From Nissolia schottii (Eukaryota > Streptophyta > Magnoliopsida > Fabales > Fabaceae), in NCBI GenBank assembly GCA_003254905.1, contig QANU01102988.1:62001-126000 (forward strand): a stretch of 64,000 nucleotides of DNA, given 5' to 3'. This document shows positions 57,723-64,000 of the stretch, piece after piece; position 1 is the stretch's first letter; each line of letters begins with the position of its first letter. Position numbers and translations under genes: made by a program. The notes below the pieces were generated by a model, which worked only from the letters and a program-made list of their open reading frames with translations, was not told the origin of the DNA and did no database searches.

Positions 57723-58790
57723 AATATAAGGGATGAGGGTTTTATTTTTTAGGTTTTTTTAATTTATTTTTCAAATGCCATGTAGGAATCTTCTTGGCAC
57801 TGCCATGTCACACATTAAGTGCCACCTCTGCAACTGTTACCAAGCTTTGACAGAGAGTTAACATGGAGGATTGATTTGAATGAAGCTCGCTAACGTTAGG
57901 GACCAATTTGACAGATTTTAAACTTTGAAGACAAATTTTCTCGACTTAGCCAACAACAGGGACCTTGGTGACGGTTTACTCCATTATAAATGAAAATTAG
58001 ACAAATTGAATGGCGCATAGCCTAGCCAACTGGGCTTTAAATAGTAAAAATGAGTTTAACTATTTGGACTCATCTTCCATTTCTTGCTAGAGTGTCCTCT
58101 TAGTTTGTGCTTCTTTGTTGGGCCTTAAGACCATTTTTCTTACAATAAAATAAAATAAGTTGTATGACAACCATGACCACAAAGGTAGTGTCCTGAACAC
58201 AATTCAAAGAGCGTACATCTCTCTCTTCTTTTTCTTTTGACAAAGGTCTTTCTCATGTCAAGAGGTTTACATGCTAAAAAGGAACAAAGATGAATTGAAT
58301 ATAAAAAAATATGAAGGTAAAGATTATCACAAATATTGTTCATAAAATCTAGGTGCAACCTTTTTTGTTTTTCTCACATAAAAGAAACTAATGTTCTTCT
58401 CACACATTCTTTTTTGTTTTTTTTCACAAATCAAATGCAAGTAATCATAGTAGCAAAAATTGAAGGAAAAAAAAAATACAACCAACCATAATATCCCTTT
58501 ATTTATTTTTGTTGAATTTTTTTTTTAAAAGATTCAGAATCAAATAAAGGAAATGAAAAAAATCAATTCGTTCCTTTCATTTTCTTTTTCACCATATCCT
58601 AAACACAAACTCCAATTAAACCTGGCTAAAAGGAAAGAACAACCTTAATTTCTACTAGGGTGTGTTGTTTGGAGCCTCATCACAACCATAGCTCGCTGAA
58701 TTAACACACACAAAACACTTCTTTGAGTTAAGGCACGGTGAAGGGCCAGAAGATGGAACTTTAATCGCTTTGGGGAGAAAATTGAACACT
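57716..58790. repeat. Tandem duplication unit 2
   Basis: Second copy of the 56688-57715 unit. It starts within the coding region of IDL-C and contains IDL flank copy D, leading into the complete IDL-D gene. Confidence 0.75.
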
Positions 58791-58921
58791 CTGTGCCTAA
58801 AGCCTTTGTTTTTTATTCCCTTGTAGCCTTTAATTGTGAAAATTGCAGCATTTGATGTGGCGGCTATGTTAGAGAGGAGAAGCAATAGCATAAGGGAGGC
58901 TAGGAGGGGTCTAGAAGCCAT
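58655..58921 (-). CDS. IDA-like (IDL) peptide precursor with divergent EPIP, IDL-D
   Basis: Intronless, 88 aa from MASRPLLASLML, the start shared with IDL-A. The signal peptide has a LLLLLSNIA core. The Asn-rich stretch of IDL-A is absent. The C-terminal block is FRHRVFNFLPKAIKVPSSGP, with core VPSSGPSPCLN (residues 55-65). Compared with IDL-A the second Pro is Ser and the His before the final Asn is Leu. Both positions are normally conserved in IDA-family ligands, so receptor binding may be lost or altered. A 23-residue tail with three further Cys follows, ending DEAPNNTP. A TATA box about 90 bp upstream is conserved with IDL-A. Expression is plausible; function is uncertain. Confidence 0.7.
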   Translation of the reverse strand: MASRPLLASLMLLLLLSNIAATSNAAIFTIKGYKGIKNKGFRHRVFNFLPKAIKVPSSGPSPCLNSKKCFVCVNSASYGCDEAPNNTP

Positions 58922-59007
58922 GATGATAAGAAGCACAATAAGCTTGTTTCTTCTGAGTCAATTTTTCTTTTTTTTAAAATCAAGATAGAACTCGGTTTCA
59001 GTTTGGG

Positions 59008-59016
59008 TTTTATAAA
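59008..59016 (-). promoter_or_regulatory. TATA box of IDL-D
   Basis: TTTATAAAA on the minus strand about 90 bp before the ATG, in the same context as at IDL-A. Confidence 0.6.
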
Positions 59017-59099
59017 TGAATGTGAATGTGTCAAAATTGTTGCAGCATAACCGATGGCAAAGCTTGGTTTAATTAATGTGGCTTTTTTTCTTTTTTCTT

Positions 59100-60920
59100 T
59101 TTCTCTTACCCCTATCCTCTCGTCAGATGTTTAAATGCTTGACATTAAATATGATTTTGAGAGAGAGAGAGAGAACCCGTAGACAAATTGTTAATATTAA
59201 TAAAGATTTTAGAATAAGAGAAATTATTGAATATAGAAAAATGGTTAATCTTAATTAGATATTAAAAGAAATACACATATTTAAGCAAAAATATAAGTCT
59301 TGTTAATAATATAAAAATGAGTAAAAATTCTTTAAAGTTAATATTTTACTTTAGAAAGTAAAAAATACACATACTATATGATTGAACAAAATTATTACAG
59401 CATGAAAAATAAACTTATATTAATACACATTTATTTTCTTTCCTAAAGTTAAGAGGTATAAATAGGGGGAAATAATGATATCTTGATATTAAATGAACAA
59501 ATATTTTAAAACCAGTTCTAAACTACCAAGAGCTGAATTTTTTTTAACGTCCATAATCGTTGTTGAATTTGTGTAAAATAAACAAATTTACCTGATCATT
59601 GCGTCAAAGTTAAGTCATACTTTATTAAATGAACGGGTTCTCAAGTTTGAAAAAGTTAATGAGAAGAAATAAAAAGGAAAATCTCATTTATCACTCCTGC
59701 TTTCATGGTTGACTTGAGTCAAGTCAGTAAAACTCACTTCAATTTTCCAAGCTACACAAGGACATTAGAAATAATCGCCATCATCCTCAAAGTAATTGCT
59801 TTTAATAATACTAATTTCTTTTTCTTTTTTACAAAGATAATAGGAAGACTTTTTTTTATCTCATTTATGATTTAAATTTAAGTTCTTTCGGTTCACTTAA
59901 TGTAAATGAATCACTAAATTATGTGCTCAACCACATAATAATATTTTTTTTCATTACCATTAAACTCTTACTTAAATCTTACTTAAATGTAAATAAAAAG
60001 ACAAGAACACATTTACTTACACTTTGACTCCTTAAAGATATATCAGTTAATGACAATTAAAATATGAAAATATTTTTTAGCAAGAAAATTATGGCTATTT
60101 TTAGAGTTAAAGTTTGAGAGACTCTAAAAAGGTAAAAATTGCTCTTCAAAATTTATAGCAATACAAACTCTAGAGTTATTTTTAAAACTCTTATAAGTTT
60201 GCTATTTTACTTCATAAAATTGAGTTAGTAACTCGCATACGAACTCTCTTTTTGATACACTCAGTTTAAATTTAAACCTCACACCATTATCTCAAAAGTT
60301 TTACATACAATAACTCACGATTTAATGACAATATAAAACTATTTCATTCTGACAGTGAAAACCAATTAAACTCTAAGTCATTAAAAAAATGTTAAATTAG
60401 TTTTTAAAATTTTTTAAGGAGCATAAATCAATTCTAAAAAGCACATCTAACTTTTAAATACAAAAGTAAAATTAATGTAAAATTGTAATTATAAAAATTA
60501 ATGGTAATACTTAATGTATTAACTATCTTTAAGTTATAAAAAAAAGTAAAATTATAAGTATATTAGGCATAAAGTTGTTAAAACGTCAATAAAAATAAAT
60601 AAAATTGTTAAAAAATATCATTATTGACGCATGTAACTTGGATAATAAAAGAAAATGACTCGTGTAATTAGGGCCGCTTGTTTTTTTCTTCTTCTTCTTT
60701 TCAATCAGAAAATGTTAGGCTGCAAAATAATGTACTTCGCTTAACCAACTAGTATTATGGACTTCACAAGTTGGTCCATCTCATAAATTTTTTTTTTCAA
60801 ATAGGCTAAAAGTTATAAAATGATATATATTACTTTAAAAGAATAGAAATGTGCTGACATGGCATCACCTGATTCATTTGAAGGGATGAGATTAATTAAA
60901 TGTAAATTGATGTGAATTTT
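59100..60920. other. AT-rich intergenic DNA
   Basis: A short GA run (59158-59173). Otherwise AT-rich sequence without recognisable genes or complete elements. Confidence 0.45.
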
Positions 60921-60929
60921 GTAATACTA

Positions 60930-63900
60930 GTAAGTACACTAGTTCGTACAAGTAATAAGAGTGAGTATTAAAGTTCAGGTTGTTGACTCACAAGAATAAT
61001 ATTACATTAGAATTTAATTAACAAATAACTTGATAGAATTGATTATAGTAATAAAAGAGAATTGAGTTTGATTTTAATAAAATAAAATAAAAGGAAACAA
61101 AGCCAACTTAGAATAATGGAAGAAGAAACTTGGAGAAGAGGTTAGGACATTAACTTCGCCTATTCTAGACTCAGGTGTGCTCATAGACAAACACACAATT
61201 ATTCTAAAACATTATTATTCAATTATTAATCTAGTTAACAAATGGCTGGGGTTCCTATCCTAATCATAAGCCTCTTTCAAGGTCGAATGATTATCTTTAC
61301 TTAGAGTGACTACCCAATCTATTGGTGTAGCCTAATCTATTAAAAGCATGAATGGTTTATGAATTTCCCATACAAAATCACACAGGTTGAGTTTGTTCCT
61401 CTTGGATTATCGCTCAACCTATGCTTTCTATAATAGAGCACTCTTGCATTCCTTTTCTCAAATTCATGCAAGACAATAATTCATTCAATTAATGGCCAAT
61501 TAATCAAAAGCATTAAGAACAATTCATAGAAACTTAATCAACATCGATAGAAAATTGAATTAAAAAGAGGTTTTATGATAACATTATCAAAGAAACAGTT
61601 ACATCAATGCCCTAGCAAGGACATAGTTCATAAATAAAGATGAAGAAAAGACAACGAAACCAAAATATGAAGGTTCTAGGGAAGAACAATGGTAGAGATT
61701 TGACTTAGGCCGAATTGAGATCTCTCCCTCATCGCGTTAGACCCCCGGAGCCTTCGTCTTCGCACTGAGGAGCTCTCTTAGGGTTGTCTATACTCTTGGA
61801 AAAAAATGTAAACTGTAGAATATTTTTTAATGTGATTTAGGTTTGTATTTTGCCCTCGAACCGAAATTACAAAAAGGGGGTTTATAGTTTTTCTGATTTT
61901 TTTGACAGATTTTTTTCGTACTATTCGAGTAGCGCACTTAATAGTTCAGTTCTTGAACTTCTATCGCTGCACTACTCAAGTAGCGCAATCACAACCCAAG
62001 TAGTGTCTCCTGATTTTCATTGTGATGGTAAAAATGCTATAACTTTTGTAACAAAAGTTTGAATGATGTGATTCAAGTCTCCAATTAAAGCTAAAAAAGA
62101 GATGTTCAACTTTGTAGCTGTATCCAATTAGAAATTCTTCCATATTCAAGGTGAAAACCTAGTGACAAAGTTAGAGTGAAACAATTTCAACACTTCGAAA
62201 TAGCCATTTTTGCTTAGTATCCTCGAGGTCCTTATTTCTAAACCAAGAAAATTAACTCTCATTGGAGATTTATCACAACCCTGAACTTGAGATTTTTGCT
62301 TGTCCCTAAGCAAAAGAAATTAAACTAAAAATAAACAAAATAGAAAATCTTTTCGCACAGTTGACTCTATAAACATCCCTTACAAAAGCTACAAAACTCA
62401 GGGAGGCTTGGGGTTTGACTCAAACACTAAACTAAAAAACAGTTAAACATCCATGTGAGTAGTTATCAAATCACCAAAAGTGAGATTTTCACCCCTCATC
62501 ATTGCTCAAATTATCAACTCAAAACTACCTACTATTCAATATTCACAACATTGGACCACCATATTATGCAAACAAACCAAATTTTGAATCTTTCAAGAAG
62601 CGCATGTGTGCAATCATGATAAACCAAAAACCATTAAGATCAAATTAATGCACATATTTGAGAAGAACATAATCAAAAACCCAATTTTTGATCTTTCTTA
62701 TTTCCACTAGGCTTCCACTAAACTAAAAATCAAAAGATCTTATGTGGAATGTATCGTTAGGCTTAGTGGAGGTATGTTGGATAGTCATTTAGGCTATTAC
62801 ATACCCTCAACTTGAGAAACCATTGCTCCTAGACCCACTACATAAAGGGACCGCCAACTTGGTTGGTGGCACTTTCATGCTTCCTGTAGTGTATTTGTGA
62901 CCAACTTTCCAGCTTGCTTTCCTTTGTTTTATTCCCTAATCCCAATTTATTTGTGGGATTTTTTCTTGATTCACCTTCTATTTTTTTTCTTTTTTTTTAA
63001 TCTCCATTTTCTCCTTTTTCTCCCATTATTGATTGAAGCATGATGTGCTTATGTCACGAGGGCCTACCCTATGCAATGCATATAACAAATTTGGCTTGAA
63101 AGAATTTAGGGATTAAAGAGGTTTATACAAGGAAGACACATTGGCGTACAGATGACTCACATAATAAATCAATGCCAAGGCTACAAGGGGCGACTAGGGG
63201 TAATATAAGTAAAGTTTGGCTTAAAGGCTACCTTATGGGTTTTCCAAACAATGCCTAGATCACTTCTAAAGCCAGTGTAACCCAAGTCTATTTCCAATTG
63301 AATCAAATTGAATTCCATCATGTTTCACTCAAACAAGAATACAAACAGGCATATTCTCAGTCATGGTTATCAATTCTCCTAAGAGTTTAAAAGTGAATCA
63401 GTTGAATTTTTAAAAATATTATTCATAGGCACAAAGTGGTTCTCGAATAATTCCAAACAAAAACTAATAGCCAGTAAAGAGTTGAAAGCTAACCAATACA
63501 TACACAATCACCGGGGTTCTAACACAACTTATTAGACAATGGATAACTATCGTTTTTTTTAAAAGCTAAAACTTAAGAAAATCATAAAAAAAAAATGAAA
63601 ATACATGCATGAAATGCAATTTCCTCACCCCCACCAACTTTATATAACATGAAATGCAAATGCAAAAATTAAAAGTTACCTTTGGTTAAGTTGTCTCTCA
63701 ATAAGCACTTTGGTTTACGTCCCTAAGTTGGACGTGCCTCTACCATCAAGAGATGCCCAAATCCCATATCCAAATTCCTTTTCTCTGAGTCAGTAATATG
63801 TAGAGGGGCATAGGTGCCCAAAGTGTCTCACAAAAGGGACAGTGGTCAACAATTTCATTGCCACTATAACTATGTCAGCAATACGGTCCCTTTGACCAGA

Positions 63901-64000
63901 TTTCTTCAACGGTGGAGCACAAGAAATAGGATTTTTCAAAGAACTCAATGGTACCGGCATGATTTCTTCTTCCTTCTTCTCCTCTGATGGTTCTTCTAGC
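60930..64000 (-). mobile_element. 3' end of a probable Athila-type Ty3/gypsy element, running off the right edge
   Basis: On the minus strand, GTAAACCAAAGTGCTTATTGAG around 63695-63720 resembles the conserved block found downstream of the coding region in Athila-like elements. TGCTTAGGGACAAGCAAAA (about 62300-62320) resembles another. A candidate LTR start TGTGATAAATC lies at 62277, following TTCAGGGT. The LTR would extend left to somewhere near 60930, but its end is not located. No intact pol frame is seen; it would lie to the right. Lineage comes from remembered motif resemblance only. Confidence 0.4.

Overview
The window looks like a nuclear genomic segment of a dicot, most likely a legume such as Glycine or a relative. 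This is an inference from AT-rich intergenic DNA, GT-AG split genes, the gene families present and the retroelement types. Nothing bacterial, organellar or viral was recognised. About a tenth of the window is host coding sequence. Much of the rest is transposable elements and their remains, often nested.

Layout: 1-120 may be the 5' leader of a gene leaving the left edge. 4428-5403 (-) is a three-exon HIPP-type metallochaperone. 6688-12325 is a small gag-only LTR retrotransposon with a 5-bp target-site duplication (TSD). It carries an antisense aquaporin (PIP) gene fragment and is split by a 3.1-kb solo LTR. 14210-35370 is a tandem cluster of FRIGIDA-like coiled-coil genes on the minus strand: FRL-1 and FRL-3 intact, FRL-2 missing the end of exon 1. 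An inverted FRL exon fragment at 28.4 kb and a Ty3/gypsy pol remnant at 21 kb lie between them. 35506-39800 is a MULE with a 9-bp TSD that also carries a 3.1-kb solo LTR. 42387-59016 is a region of duplicated IDA-like (IDL) peptide genes: two complete precursors, one truncated copy and four copies of the shared 3' flank. Between these lie a tiny copia element, a FAR1-like transposase pseudogene split by a third solo LTR, a TIR element with a 30-bp palindrome, and a MuDR-type transposase pseudogene. From about 60.9 kb to the right edge is the 3' end of a probable Athila-type gypsy element on the minus strand.

How genes relate: the FRL genes share intron positions and phases, and all build their coiled coil from 14-residue (42-bp) units. 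FRL-2 and FRL-3 also share an unusual GC splice donor, so they are the younger pair. The IDL genes share a signal peptide, TATA box and 3' flank, but their EPIP-type peptide motif and C-terminal tail have diverged. No operon-like organisation is expected. I saw no defence system, CRISPR array, rRNA or tRNA gene. The most distinctive observations are the aquaporin fragment in the gag-only retroelement, the 74-bp templated inverted copy of that element's right junction, the splice-site changes in the FRL cluster, and the IDL duplication series. Every exon boundary was set by eye from splice consensus and comparison between paralogs, not from transcripts.
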